Shown here one piece after another: positions 34,440-46,019 of a stretch of 64,000 bases of DNA; the stretch's first letter is position 1; every line of letters begins with the position of its first letter. The DNA lies in NCBI GenBank assembly GCA_027475525.1, contig JAMWFC010000044.1, positions 497,340-561,339 on the forward strand, given 5' to 3'. The notes under the pieces are model-generated. The model was not told the DNA's origin. It saw only the letters and a program-made list of their open reading frames with translations, and made no database searches. The translations under genes were made by a program, and so were the position numbers. The stretch comes from Macrolepiota albuminosa. Lineage: Eukaryota; Basidiomycota; Agaricomycetes; Agaricales; Agaricaceae.

Positions 34440-35775
34440 GGGGTTCTTTTGAGACAAAATTCCACCAGAAACTCGAGCCCAGCAACAGCGCTGCCTCCTG
34501 TTGGAGAGTGCTTTTGAACCAAGCACTACTGATTTACCACACTTACCAGGCACGCTACCAAGACAGACTTTGGATCAGGAACTTGAGGCCGCTCCAGACA
34601 ATCTAGCCAAAAGCTTTTTTCCTTTTTTCCAACCTTTTGAATACTTAGCAGGTGAAAACTATACACTGCTTACTCCTCTAGAAGAGCTATCTAGTATTGA
34701 TACAGCCGAATCATGGACAGGTTTAAAGGAGTTTCAAGGACTTACCAATGACGCAGTGCCTAGGCCTTTTACCTATAATGAATAGAAAAAGGCTATTATT
34801 CATTTATATCCTGGTGCTGAAGAAGCTACACATTATACAGTAATAGAAATCCAGAAGCTAGTACAAGACACCTTTGCGGCAGGAATTTATACTCTAGACA
34901 CGCTATCAACTTATTATCACGATTTTCAGCGGATAGTGAGATGGCTCGTTCAAAATGGCAAGTTATATGGGAATGAGGAGCGTCATTTGTTTCAACAAGT
35001 ATTTCTGACCTCGTTATGGACTAAGATTGCATGATGCTTGGAGATTATTATGCATGACCATCACTCCAAGGAACCTTACAACATAGAAAAGGTCTTTGAG
35101 GCAGGAAAGTAGGTATTAAAGGGTACGGACATGGGTATACCTTTGCAGCGACCTGGCTTGGACTATGGAGGGATGGCACCCAAACTAGAGTTGCCAGTGC
35201 CTAGTGCCACCAATGACTGCAATGGGTACATCAAAAAGGAGGATTTGAAAAATGCTGTTAACAGCGCAGTCGCCAATGTCATGAATAAACTGGAGACCTT
35301 AATCTTGACCAGTCTCTTGGCACCAAGAAACAATGTACAGATGGGACTTTGCCATTTCTGTGGTGAGCCAAGACATACCATGACCAGGGGTCAATGCACT
35401 ATCCTTGAACAGTATTTGCAACAAGGGAAAGCATGCCGCAGGATGGATGGTAAATTAGTCTTACCTTCAGGCACTAACATTCCCCTTTATCCCAAGCACA
35501 AGACTTTCCAAGGGTGCATTGATAAGTAGCACCGTCAAAATCCCAGAAACTTAGCAACAGGTAACTTGAATAGTACAGCAACCACAGAAGCAGAAGTGAC
35601 TCCCCAACAAGTGCTAATTCACAAAGTACTCCAGCTAAACACTATCAGTGACCGACTGACATTGTCATGTAAAGAAAGAATCGAGATGCTAGAAAAGGAG
35701 CTGAAGTTGCTAAAGAATCAGGTCTTTGACAGGGTAGAAATCAAAAAGGGCAAGCAGTCTTTAAAGGGGTTATAG
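34440..35775 (+). pseudogene. Gypsy-2 gag
   Basis: The translation LPGTLPRQTLDQELEAAPDN and PFEYLAGENYTLLTP, then AIIHLYPGAEEATHYTV, is Gag-like. It continues to a zinc knuckle CHFCGEPRHTMTRGQC at about 35350 (CX2CX4HX6C) and a helical charged tail (CKERIEMLEKELKLLKNQV) near 35660-35730. Stops near 34785, 35033, 35110 and 35529 break it. Confidence 0.7.
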
Positions 35776-35785
35776 GCCCTCAGGC

Positions 35786-36628
35786 GTGATGACAGACCCC
35801 GCCCCAGCAAAAGCTTCAACGTCTAGCGCTAACAATGACGTACCAGAAACAACCAAGGTGCTGGCTGTTACAGAGCCGCCACTGCATTCTTATGCTGGCC
35901 TTGGGGGCAACTACACTCCACCTCTTAATTGCAACTTCGGAGCGCCAGACAATCCTATGGGGAGATATCAACCCACAGTGCCTATATACGACCTGGAAAA
36001 GTCTAAGGTAGTTTTTGACTGCATCATGCAAAGTCAGGTTATGCTATCAGTAGGAGAGCTATGCAGTGTGGTGCCAGACATCAGGAATCAGATGTGTACC
36101 GCAGTTACACCTCGACAAAACGTAGCTAACAATGTAATGGCAGTGGATAAATGTGATGATGTGCTACCTGGATTTGTGTACATCATGAAAGCTGTAACTC
36201 CGGAAACCAAAGAGGAGGCTGCACCACCCAAAGAAGCTACGTCCATTGACCTGGTCAAAACCTACCTCAAATCGCTAAGATCTAGCCATGATCCTGCCAT
36301 CCTTACTGTAGCACAAGATTCTCACATGATTCGCTCAATTATGTTGACAGTTGATGGAAAAAGCGAGATAGAGTCTATCATGGACAGTGAATCACAAATT
36401 ATTTTAATGGCTGCTGACGTCGCTAACAAACTGGGCATTATTTACAACCCAACAATCATTTTTAACATGCAGAGCGCTAATGGCACAATTGATCGATCCT
36501 TGGGAATGGCCCAGAACGTGCCATGTGCTATAGGTGACCTTACATTCTATCTGCAAATTCACATACTTAGATCATCCACATACGACTTACTATTGGGAAG
36601 CTTGATCAGTAGTCAAGACGATGTCTGA
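35786..36628 (+). pseudogene. Gypsy-2 protease region
   Basis: The 280-residue frame ends with a retropepsin-like fold: IESIMDSESQIILMAADVAN, then LGIIYNPTIIFNMQSANG and YDLLLGSLI. The active-site triplet expected as DSG is DSE, so catalysis is doubtful. A long Pro-rich linker precedes it. Confidence 0.65.
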
Positions 36629-37594
36629 AGACAAAACAACGCTAACTATTAGCGACCCTAACTCTGGGTTCAGAAGGACGGTACCAACATTTCTCTGAGG
36701 GAAGTTCTAGAAGCCAGGACCGAGAAAGTGACCTTACATTAGCGACGAGCCTTGCGAGTATTTTCCGGTGCCATCGAGGAGATGAGTGATGAGGATCATG
36801 GAGATGAAGCACTTATCTTGGACTTTAATCATCAGACTGGGCAAGTAACCCTTATATCACATACCCCTTTAGCCCATGAGATTTTAAACTCTTCTACGTC
36901 ACTTATTAGTGAAGCTTTATCCTACTTATATCTCACCGTGTCTGATATTACTGAAAATCTTTTGACAGACACTTATTTTGTTTCTACTCCTGATTCCAAA
37001 GAATCTTTGATATCTGGTTTCACTAGAAACCAAAATTCCACTTATAATATGTTTGCTAACAACAGTACCTCTAAGCGCAAAGGGGTTCAGGTCAAAAAGA
37101 AGTACAAGCCTGTAGCGCAAACTGGTAGCAAGCATTGTATCCAAGGAATTTTGAATCAAGAAAAAGATCATTGGCGACCCGTTAGCAACCCTTCCTGAAC
37201 TTAATCTGAATCTGCCACCCTTTGAACCTACAGGACAATTTATGGAGGAATGATGGGCGCTATTTCCTAGTATCCATGATACTGGTTTTCTATCGACGGT
37301 GGAAATGGACGTATTAGTTGACATCATGCAAAAACAGAATGAGGTGTTTGCTTGGGAGGACTCAGAATGTGGTAAACTCAGAACTGACTTCTTTCCACCA
37401 GTAGTTATACCAACAATACCTCACATACCTTGCACCAAGCATAACCAACCTATACTACCAGGAATTGAAGCCGAAGTTTGCCAAATTATCTGCTCCAAGA
37501 TAGTGGCAGGAGTTTACAAGCCTTCTAATTTGGCCTATAGATCAAGATAGTTTTGCATACTAAAGAAAAATGGGAAGCTACATATAGTTCATAG
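36629..37594 (+). pseudogene. Gypsy-2 linker and start of RT (copy X)
   Basis: 36752-37198 is an open linker. From 37259, MDVLVDIMQKQNEVFAWEDS leads to YKPSNLAYRSR and then FCILKKNGKLHIVHS, the fingers of a gypsy RT. The sequence breaks at 37594 and continues into an inverted gag piece. The same RT start recurs at 39041. Confidence 0.75.
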
Positions 37595-37962
37595 CGTAAT
37601 TCTTCATTTGGACATTGTTGATAACACCACAATCATGGAAAAGGTGCTCTAGTTCTTGGAAGTACTGGGATAACTCGCGTGGGTTGGCTTCATCCCATTT
37701 GGGTGCAGCAAAGTGATTCCAACTAGGCATATAAAGGAGCGGTGCTTGGCTCATAGTAGGAGTAGCAAGAGTACATATGGGGATAATCAGCAAGTAGCCA
37801 CAGTGAGTGGCAAGCATATATCAAAAATGAACGTCGTAAAGGGGGTGTGGCAAGGCACTGGGAAATTGTGGTGAGGTTGCCAACTGTGCTAGCAGCTAGC
37901 TACTCTAGAGGTGGGTTCCTGGCAGAATCTGTCCTAAGATACCCTTGCAGTGGGCTCCAAAA
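37595..37962 (-). pseudogene. Gag start of inverted gypsy copy Y
   Basis: The minus strand reads MPSWNHFAAPKWDEANPREL, then FQELEHLFHDCG, then VQMKNYAMNYM. This is the N-terminal capsid start seen in fungal gypsy Gag, following a primer-binding-like TTTTGGAGCCCACT. It is cut at the junction with copy X. Confidence 0.65.
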
Positions 37963-39030
37963 TGATGATGCCAACTGTGGTTGGGTGCACTGGATATATA
38001 TGCAGTACAACACCATTTCTAGCGCTTGGCATATGTAGTTGTGAGAAGTCCCAACAGGGTTCCAGTGTGCTCAAGCAGAGGTGATAGAATGATGTGCTAG
38101 ATTATAGCACCTTGGGTGCTACCTGGCAGACGGTAAGCACTATAGCTTAAACAAAGATATAGAAGAAAAACAAGTAGCGCAGCGTATTGTGCCCATAGAT
38201 GGCACCATAAACGATGAAGATGAAATAGACAAGGCTAGCGCCTGACTTAGTGACAAAGTCAGAAAAAGCTAGCGCAATTTGAACGCTAAGTGTAACTGGG
38301 TGCTCAAGAGGTTACGATTCATTGTTATATACATGTAAAGTAGCTATCTTATATACTATGTGCTACCGTGTTTTCCAAGATAAGTCCATCTGCAGCGCTA
38401 CCTCCTAGCGCCTCTCCTTGTGGTTTCCTCTAACAGTAACCTGTCAATGGTGACCTTTTGTACATGGATGATGGTGACCAACAGCGTTATGACCCATGGT
38501 GACCAACGGCGACTCTATATTGACTTTGAATTATATGAGTTTGCTCATTTTTACTATAACTCCGATTGGCCAGGCTGTTCCAGGGTATGGTCAGAAAATC
38601 CTTGACAGACGCTGTAAGCGCTAATGTCAGCGCTACTCATTGTACCAGTTCCTGACAGGTCCAGATGTTGGGTTTAAGTATATCCTGTGCCACCATCATT
38701 GATCCTTTTAGACTTCTGATTGAAGTGCCTCATCAAATGGCAGCGCCTGCTGCTGACTCCTTCTGGAAGTGATTGGGGTTTGGTTAGAGTCCCCTCCCAC
38801 CATTGTGTTAGTGCTATACATTCTGAGCCTCCTTCATTCTTGGAATAGGTGAATGGAGTGTGCTAAAGGCTTGGTAGCTGGTGATTAGGGTAAATGGATA
38901 AATCCTGTAGTAGAGTGCCAGAGCTAGGGCTGCTCTATATCCCAAACTGGTCGCTAGAGTCTTTAGTACGTCAAGTGTTGGTTGGCTTATAATGTCCCTT
39001 GATGTGCTCAGTCCGAGTAGAAGCCTATCA
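37963..39030 (-). repeat. LTR of inverted gypsy copy Y
   Basis: A minus-strand TGATAGGCTTC ... GGCATCATCA copy of the gypsy-2 LTR, about 1068 bp, next to its own gag start. Confidence 0.85.
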
Positions 39031-40334
39031 ACAGAAGGCACTATTTCTTAGCGCCCACGATACTGGCTTTCTATCAACAGCAGAAATGGATGTATTAGTC
39101 AACATCATGCAAAAACAGAATGAGGTGTTTGCTTGGGAGGACTCAGAACGTGGTAAACTCAGAACTTACTTCTTTCCACCAGTGGTTATACCAACAATAC
39201 CTCACGTACCTTGGACCAAGCATAACTGACCTATACCACTGGACATTGAAGCCAAAGTTTGCCAAATTATTCACTCCAAGATAGCGACAGGAGTTTACGA
39301 GCCTTCTAATTTGGCCTATAGATCGAGATGGTTTTGCATACTAAAGAAAAATGGGAAGCTACATATAGTTCATAGTTTGGAACTGCTAAACAAAGTCACG
39401 ATTTATTATCCAGGGGTACTGCCCTTCTCTGATCATGTCGCTGAATCTTTTGCAGGATGGATATGTGGTGCTACCCTGGATTTGTACGTTGGCTATGATG
39501 AGCGCTTAATTCACCCTTTCTCTTGTGACTTGACGACATTCCAAACGCCATTCAGGGCGCTATGACTAGTGACACTTCCCATGAGATGGACAAATTTGGT
39601 ACCCATATTCCACGATGACATTACGTTTATTCTACAACCTGAGATATCTCACCATGTGCTTTGCTTCATCGACGATGTAGGCGTTAAGAGCCCAAAAGAT
39701 TGGCGCCTTGTAAATGGCAAGCCTGAAGTACACCTGGAGAATCCCAATATCTGCATGGCACTATGGGACTTCTTCCAACTGGTCAACCGAGTGCTCCAGT
39801 GCATGAAGTATTGTAGCGAGGTGTTTTCAGGACACAAGCTGGTTCTTTACATGCAGCAATTTAAAATTTTAAGGCACATTTGCATGCCAGAGGGCAGGAT
39901 CCCTGAGGAGAGCCGATTAGCGCTTCTGAAGAAGTGGGGAGTCTGTCATAACCTCTCAGAAGTTTGCGCATTTCTAGGCATAGTGGGCATTCTGCACATG
40001 TTCATACACCATTTTTCACATTGGGTGCACACTCTTAATTGCTTAACTTGTTCTGGGGGTCCTCTTCAAATCGGGACCTGACCAAATTAATGCCTAAAAG
40101 AATTTAGTGAAAGTGCTGCAGGAAGCAAAGCTGTTGGTTCCCATTGACTATACTCCTTTCAATCCCATTATACTTGCCATTGACACCTCCTACATTGCTG
40201 TTGGCTTCTTTTTATATCAGTGTGATAGTGCAAATCGAAAAATTAGATGCTACAGTTGCTTCAGATCAATTACCCTTAATGACAGAGAATCGCGCTACAG
40301 TCAGCCTAAGCTAGAGTTATATGGCTTGTTTTGA
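39031..40334 (+). pseudogene. Gypsy RT and RNase H (copy Z)
   Basis: The RT fingers repeat those at 37259. They are followed by LNKVTIYYPGVLPFSDHVAE, CDLTTFQTPFRAL and FIDDVGVK near 39670 (the YVDD equivalent). Connection and RNase H follow: IILAIDTSYIAVGFFLYQCD near 40170, then LNDRESRYSQPKLELYGLF. Stops at about 39229, 39563, 40079 and 40334 make it inactive. Confidence 0.8.
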
Positions 40335-40822
40335 TCATTTGGACCAGGCATATGTTCTGATGGGGCACTTTGGTGCCACATAAACATTGGGATATATCTG
40401 AAGGTGGTATTGATGGCCACAAATGGCCCAGGACGTTATCAAGTTCTGTGCATCATGCACAGCATATTAAAGGGCAAAGCTGTTCCCTGGACTTTCTGCT
40501 GGAAAATTGTATCAGCTACCAGTGCCAGTGAAGCTTTGAGACTTAATTGGGATGAACTTTATTGGCCCTTTCTCTGAGTTTAAAGGGTTTGATCATCTCT
40601 AAGTGGGAATATGCTACATGATGAGCATGATGCATCTTATATCAGTGCAGACAATGCTGACAGCTAAAGAGCTGTCATGGATCTACTTGAAGGAGATTGT
40701 TAGGCTGCATAGGCTGCCTAGTACCATTGTAAGTAACCATAACTCAAAATTCATGTTACAATGATAGAGAGAACTCCACAAACTGTTAGGAGCCAGACTC
40801 CTCATATCAACATTAGCCTACT
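40335..40822 (+). pseudogene. Gypsy integrase, truncated (copy Z)
   Basis: With stops, the translation follows VIKFCASCT (zinc CXXC), LHQLPVP-like YQLPVPVKL, IGMNFIGPFSEFKGFDHL, LSWIYLKEIVRLHRLPSTIV and KLLGARLLISTLA. It ends where the HPQTDGQTER segment should start. The first Asp position reads Asn (GMNFIGP). Confidence 0.65.
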
Positions 40823-41601
40823 GTGATTAGCACTGCAAGCCTAGCGCTTCCCATTACCCAAGATGGCACCACCGTGGTGGCCCCTTTTGCCCACTCTCCT
40901 TGTTATTCCATTTCTCTGAAGTGTAAGCCTATCATTGCTTCTTCTAGCAAGAGTTCTGGTAAGCGCTGCAAGCTAGCGCCTGCTACTCCTGTAGTTTTGT
41001 CTACCACCGAGTTGTCTACTGATGAAGGGGAGGGAGGGTGAGGATGACGATAAGGCTGAGCCTGTAGTTGATACCGATGTGCTGTTGGCGGTATGCACTC
41101 TTCTGCTTCGCCTTACTCCCCCTATCGCCGCTAACTTTTATCTGAGTGGCCCTAGTGGTAACTGGTGCATAGTCCTCATGTTTTCTTTTTGGTCACGCTA
41201 ACCTCTTTGTCGCCAGGTCCTCTACTCTTTTGCTTTCTGTTGTCATGGATATCCCTCCTGCTGAAGATGTCGTCATTGTTGTGGATATTCCTCCTGCCAA
41301 GGATGTTGCTATGTCTGTTGCCGGCGCTACCCCTGCTCCTGAGCCTGCTGTGGCTAGCGCCTCCCCTATTGCTCTTCCTATTACCCTGTCTCTTACTCCT
41401 CCTCACAGCCTTTCTTCCTTCCCCAGTACTCGTGAGTCTTCCACTGCACCTGAGTCTGAAGGGACCTTAGTGGCTCAGGGCAAGCACTGTCGCTGCTGGA
41501 AGTACTTGCCTTCTTATGGCATTCACCTTTCCTCTGCTAGGGCCATGTCCCCAGGCAATGAGCGCCATGAATGGACTCCTCATGCTCCTGTAACCGTTCA
41601 A

Positions 41602-41651
41602 GTAAGTCTGCATTTATTAGTTTGTTCTCCTCTTCTCTGACCTCTGCTAAG
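41602..41651 (+). other. Predicted 50-bp intron
   Basis: Donor GTAAGT, branch-like CTGAC near 41636 and acceptor CTAAG. Phase 0 on both sides, and the flanking frames are open. Confidence 0.6.
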
Positions 41652-42762
41652 TTTGATCCCTTCTGGACTCCTCCCCCTGCAATGCGTGTTTCTGGCGATG
41701 CCTACCCTTGGCTCAGAGACGAGTTCTCTTATCCCATCACTCCCCTTTGTTCTGCCACCAATCTCCACCAGCAACTTTTTCATATTGAGGACGTGACTGA
41801 CATCATTGGTAGCAAACTCACTATCCTGCAGCCTCATGTTTCCACCTTAGTGCACTGTGAGCTCCTCCTGCTCGAGCTTCATGATGACATCACTGATGCA
41901 CTTAAGTGGCAAGCAAGTAACACCATTCAGGATGGGGACTTGCTTCTCTTGGGCAATCCTACTCCTTTTGAATCTGATGCATAGTCACCAGCCTGTAGTG
42001 CTTCGAACTTTTGCGGACTTAGTCAATTTTGATATGTAGCCTGTTGTAACTGTACTAAAATAAATGCTCCCCCTCTTTGTTCCAAAATTGTCAGTTTGTA
42101 AGTAATCAAATACAAAGTAAAAAAAAGGGGAAACACTCAGTAAATCATCATAACATAGAAAACCCCTTTGCCAGTGTGACCCAATAGCCAATATCGTGCC
42201 AGCCTAGGAAGAAATAGGTATCATCTGTAGAAAAATAAGTCAATTCATGCAAGAAGTTTAATGTGTAAGAAATAGAGTGCCACTAATTGCTTGTGGTTAT
42301 TTGATGATGGTGGGTATAAGCGCCAGATCTTGAAGATTAACTTCCTCCTTGCATGATCTAAAATTGAGTCAAGCACCTCCTATTAGTTCATGTCCTCGTC
42401 AGGGTCCAAGTCCCTTGAGAAGTGTCCTTCCATGCTGTTGCTAGTTGAAACAGTGCCCAAGTCCTATAAATTGCCCATGCCTCAACTGAACCTCATTAGT
42501 CTTCGTAATGGAAAGCCCAACCGGCCTTGTGTGGTCTCTCCGCTGTGATCGTGCTCATGTCATAATTGATCCTCCCACTTTTCTAGAACATGCTACCTTC
42601 TTCTTCCACCACTACCCAGCTGTCAGTGTGCTGAGACTGCACAACGGAGTTGTTGAGTTAGGTCGTCACTGTCAGCTACTGTGCACGGCTTGTGAAATTT
42701 GGAACAACGACGTGCCTTTGACTCATTTTGGTATGGAGAAGAATTGGAGTCAGATTTTTCAG

Positions 42763-42929
42763 GTGCGCTATTGCCTTTTTTGTCCTCCTTCTCTTCTAAT
42801 AGTCGCCAAATAAAGCAAATCTTGACCAAGGAGATGAAAGAGCATCTGGAGCTGTTGCTGGAGGAGACCTACTATCTGGTATGTCACCTTATTACCTTGT
42901 TTCTCCCTTCTAATGCGTCACCTCGCTAG
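42763..42929 (+). other. Two candidate introns around a small exon
   Basis: 42763-42802 (GTGCGC ... TAATAG) and 42879-42929 (GTATGT ... CGCTAG) flank a 76-bp exon reading RQIKQILTKEMKEHLELLLE in one frame. Confidence 0.4.
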
Positions 42930-44039
42930 GCTCCCTGCTCGTATACCAGTGGTTGGCTTTTTTGCGGTCCTGCCAAAGGATGGAGGCCTCCCAGGCCTCT
43001 CTTTTTGCCTGGTTCTTGATGCACATCCATCTCCCATGTCACTTATGTGAGCCATCTCCTTCTTTTCCATGGTGCCACCAGGCTAACAGATTTTAGATAT
43101 TTGATTTCTTGTGTCATAGTTGTATGAAATGCATCGCTGTTGTTGCCCCCCCCTCATGACTGTTTCACACATGTAAGAATTCCCAAATTTCTGTGACCCT
43201 GCAAGTAGCTTGAGGTATTTTATGGGTTCTGGTGCTGGTAAACTGGTCAATATCACATCATGCCAGAACCTTCCCTCCTTCTTGTTGAGCCAGCACATCT
43301 TTACTGTCCTGTGATCCTAGATTGTCTAGAGCAGTTTCTTGCGTTAATGCCTACTAGCGGCTTTCTGCATGAGAACAGCAACACTATGACCCTGGTGTGC
43401 AGGTACCAAATCCTGCTAGCTGCATCTGAGGAGTGGATGATCGATTTAGACCCATCCTTAGTCACTGTATGCCTCCCATTAGTGCAGGTCATAAGTAATG
43501 CTCATGTGTTGTGTAGGCGCCTGTTACAGGTATTGCTTCAAGTCTGACCAGCCTTCTCCATGAAACAGAAAGCTTGGTTAGTTCTTATCTCTTCCTAACC
43601 TGAGGTTGCTAATTCCATGCTGTTTCTAAGAGCCTCTCATGGCTTCCCCTTCCCCCTCTCGTTAACCTCAACGCTTGTAGAGCCATATTTGAACACATGG
43701 CCTTTCCCTTTACATCATTTGAGTCTCACCCAGATGAGGATGGGTGGTACTCATCCCCCAATCCCTCTGCTGCCCCTCCAGGCACTCCTTGTGCTCCTCA
43801 CTCAGGCACTCCTCCCATGCCTCCTCCTAGTGTTCCTGTACCTCCTGTACCATCCTCTAATGCACCACCTCCAGGCGCTCCTCCTGCCCACAGGTAACCT
43901 AAGGATCGAGTCAAAGGTCCTCATTGTAGGTCCTCTTCTGTAGCGTAGCTTGTTTAGTTATAGTGGTAGTCGGTTAGATAGTCCATCTTGTACTCGCTCT
44001 AAGCTTATTTAATTTTTATTCTTTTATAATTGTTGCCTT

Positions 44040-45250
44040 GCCTAAGCATAATTAAAGGGGCGCTAACAGCTAGCACCTCATTTTTTGTATTTGGTTACTG
44101 CTCCTCATTGTCATCTGGAGTGGTCTCGTCATCATCCACCAACTCAGTCTCTTCAAGCTCTCAAAGTTTGGCCGTGTCAATGTCCAGTGCCAACAAAGGT
44201 AATGAAATGTGTTCATGTGCTAAGTAGGGAATGAGTCAGAACGCCGCTACTGGTCAATGCAAAACTGAGCTGTCCAACTTGCAGAGTATGTAGGTGCCTC
44301 CCCTATTGCAGGAAACTACTATGAGGGGTCCTAAATACCAAGGTCGCATCTTTTTGTTATGGGTAACTTCGATTTTTGAGTTGCACATTAGTACTAGGGT
44401 GCCAGCTGTAAAGTTGTAATCCCAGATTGTAGCACTATCCTCGCTTTCAAATCATAGTGCAGCCTGTCACCTGGCTTGAAATATCACCTTGTGTAAGCAT
44501 TTGAGATCCTCTATGCATTGTTGTAGGTCTATAGCATGCCTGGTGATCAGATCAGTTGAAGACAGTATTGAGTTAGGCAGGGGTTGTAAGTACATCACCT
44601 CCACAACATCTGCTGGAAGCAGGGGATGGGTGCCAGTCGCCACATAGTAAGGAGAACAGCCCATCCTTTTTTATATGGTAACCCATTCAGACCAAAAGAC
44701 CAAATAAGTCACTTTGCTCCAGCGACTTTTGTCACCATCTACTGCCTTAAATAGCACCTGTCAAACGTTAAAATGCGGCCTTTCCACAATACTGTTAGTG
44801 TGTTTGTTGTATCCTGAGACTTGAATGTGCTGTATGTTATATTTCTTCATGAGATAGGTAAGCACCTTGACTATAGGCGCTCCATTGTCTGTAACAATCT
44901 CGTGAAGGGCTCCCCATCTGCAAATAACATCCTCAAAGAGCCACTTAGCTATAGCATCTGTATTTTCTCACTGGAGCATATGGAACTCCAGCCAATGTAC
45001 CAAGGAACACCTTCTCTGGATGATGTACTTGTAGCGCCCTGACTTGGGCATGTGCATAGTGTTGATATATATTTTTCCAAACAACGGTGCAATATCAGCG
45101 CTAACTTGAGGCCACCAAAAATGTTCCAATAGATTTGCCTGTGTTGCGTAGAGTCCCCGGTGTCCCAAGTTGTCATGCATAGCGCACAGAATTCTGATTT
45201 GACTGTCTGGTTTGATTACTAATTTGTGAGCGCCAGCCCTGTATTGTTGC
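44040..45250 (-). pseudogene. Gypsy integrase on the minus strand (copy M)
   Basis: The HHCC start is MHDNLGHRGLYATQANLLEH, then FWWPQVSADI. The core includes HEIVTDNGAP (second Asp) and NIQHIQVSGYNKHTNSIVER (Glu). The C-terminal part is SPYYVATGTHPLLPADVVE and RPWYLGPLIVV, then an acidic tail ending near 44040. A few stops and shifts break it. It is the best preserved pol portion of this gypsy family here. Confidence 0.8.
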
Positions 45251-45960
45251 CAAAGTCAATTTTCAACTATAAAGAAAGTCGTCGCATATCAGATGAAGGT
45301 GGTGTATTCTGTATCCATAAGGTCTGATGGTCGGCACAAATCCTGTAGCCACTTCCTAACCTGGTCAACTTGTTGGTCTTCTGACTTAGCTTTGGTGCTA
45401 TGAGGTACTGCTAAATATGGTAGGTTGTGACTATCTTCCTGTAAGGGTCTGGGTTCCTCAATTGTCTTTAGTTCGTTAGATGGCTTAGCGACGTTATAGA
45501 TACTGGCCGTGTAAAAAGTCGATGGAGCCTGATATGGTTTAGGTTGATACGGGATGATGGGGTGTAGCCATGTCAAGATTGGTTGATTTTTGCAAAGGGC
45601 TGAAATAGGTAATTGAATAATATGTATGAAACTGTGCAGCCGGTCAATCCAGTTGTCAAATATATCATTGTTGCTTTCATCTAGCACCTTGTCTTCTGGC
45701 TGCCTAGGTCATCTAGATAGTCCATCAGGTCCATGAAACGCACTTTTGATGTGAATGAGCTCAAAGTGAAACATTAGTATCGCTACTACCCAGCAATTCA
45801 TACTAGCTGAAGGTTGAATGTCTGGATTCTGAAGCATTCCTTTGATGTAGCATGCATTGACTTTGACAATCAGATTTTGAACCCCAATGAGATATATTTG
45901 TAGCACCTGGGTGAGTAGCTGCCAGATCGCATTGCTGCAGCATGAAGGCCCGGGCATTAC
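45251..45960 (-). pseudogene. Gypsy RNase H end and linker (copy M)
   Basis: On the minus strand, NLIVKVNACYIKGMLQNPDI and FELIHIKSAFHGPDGLSR are the end of the RNase H domain. The linker 45687-45289 (TASIYNVAKPSNELKTIEEP) leads to the integrase zinc domain. Confidence 0.75.
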
Positions 45961-46019
45961 GAACCAAGACTGTGTGCTTGTAATTCCTCTGCATGATAGC
46001 ATCCCTACCATGTTCACAA

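Larger units (their letters stand above)
40823..43897 (+). pseudogene. Spliced gene antisense to the minus-strand gypsy pol (copy M)
   Basis: Coding-like pieces on the plus strand are joined by plausible short introns. 41230-41601 (SVAGATPAPEPAVASAS, CRCWKYLPSYGIHL) joins in phase 0 through a 50-bp intron to 41652-41984 (FDPFWTPPPAM, DVTDIIGSKLTILQPHV). Further pieces lie at 42508-42762, 42803-42878, 43260-43547 and 43697-43897 (Pro-rich end). The gene converges on integrase of the minus-strand element at 44040. It thus has the same antisense position as the gene at 7297-8635. Some joints do not keep frame, so it is decayed. Confidence 0.45.

Noticed and set aside
41165..41470. Leu-rich 101-residue plus-strand protein
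   Set aside because: Shadow frame of the MDIPPAEDV-type coding stretch.
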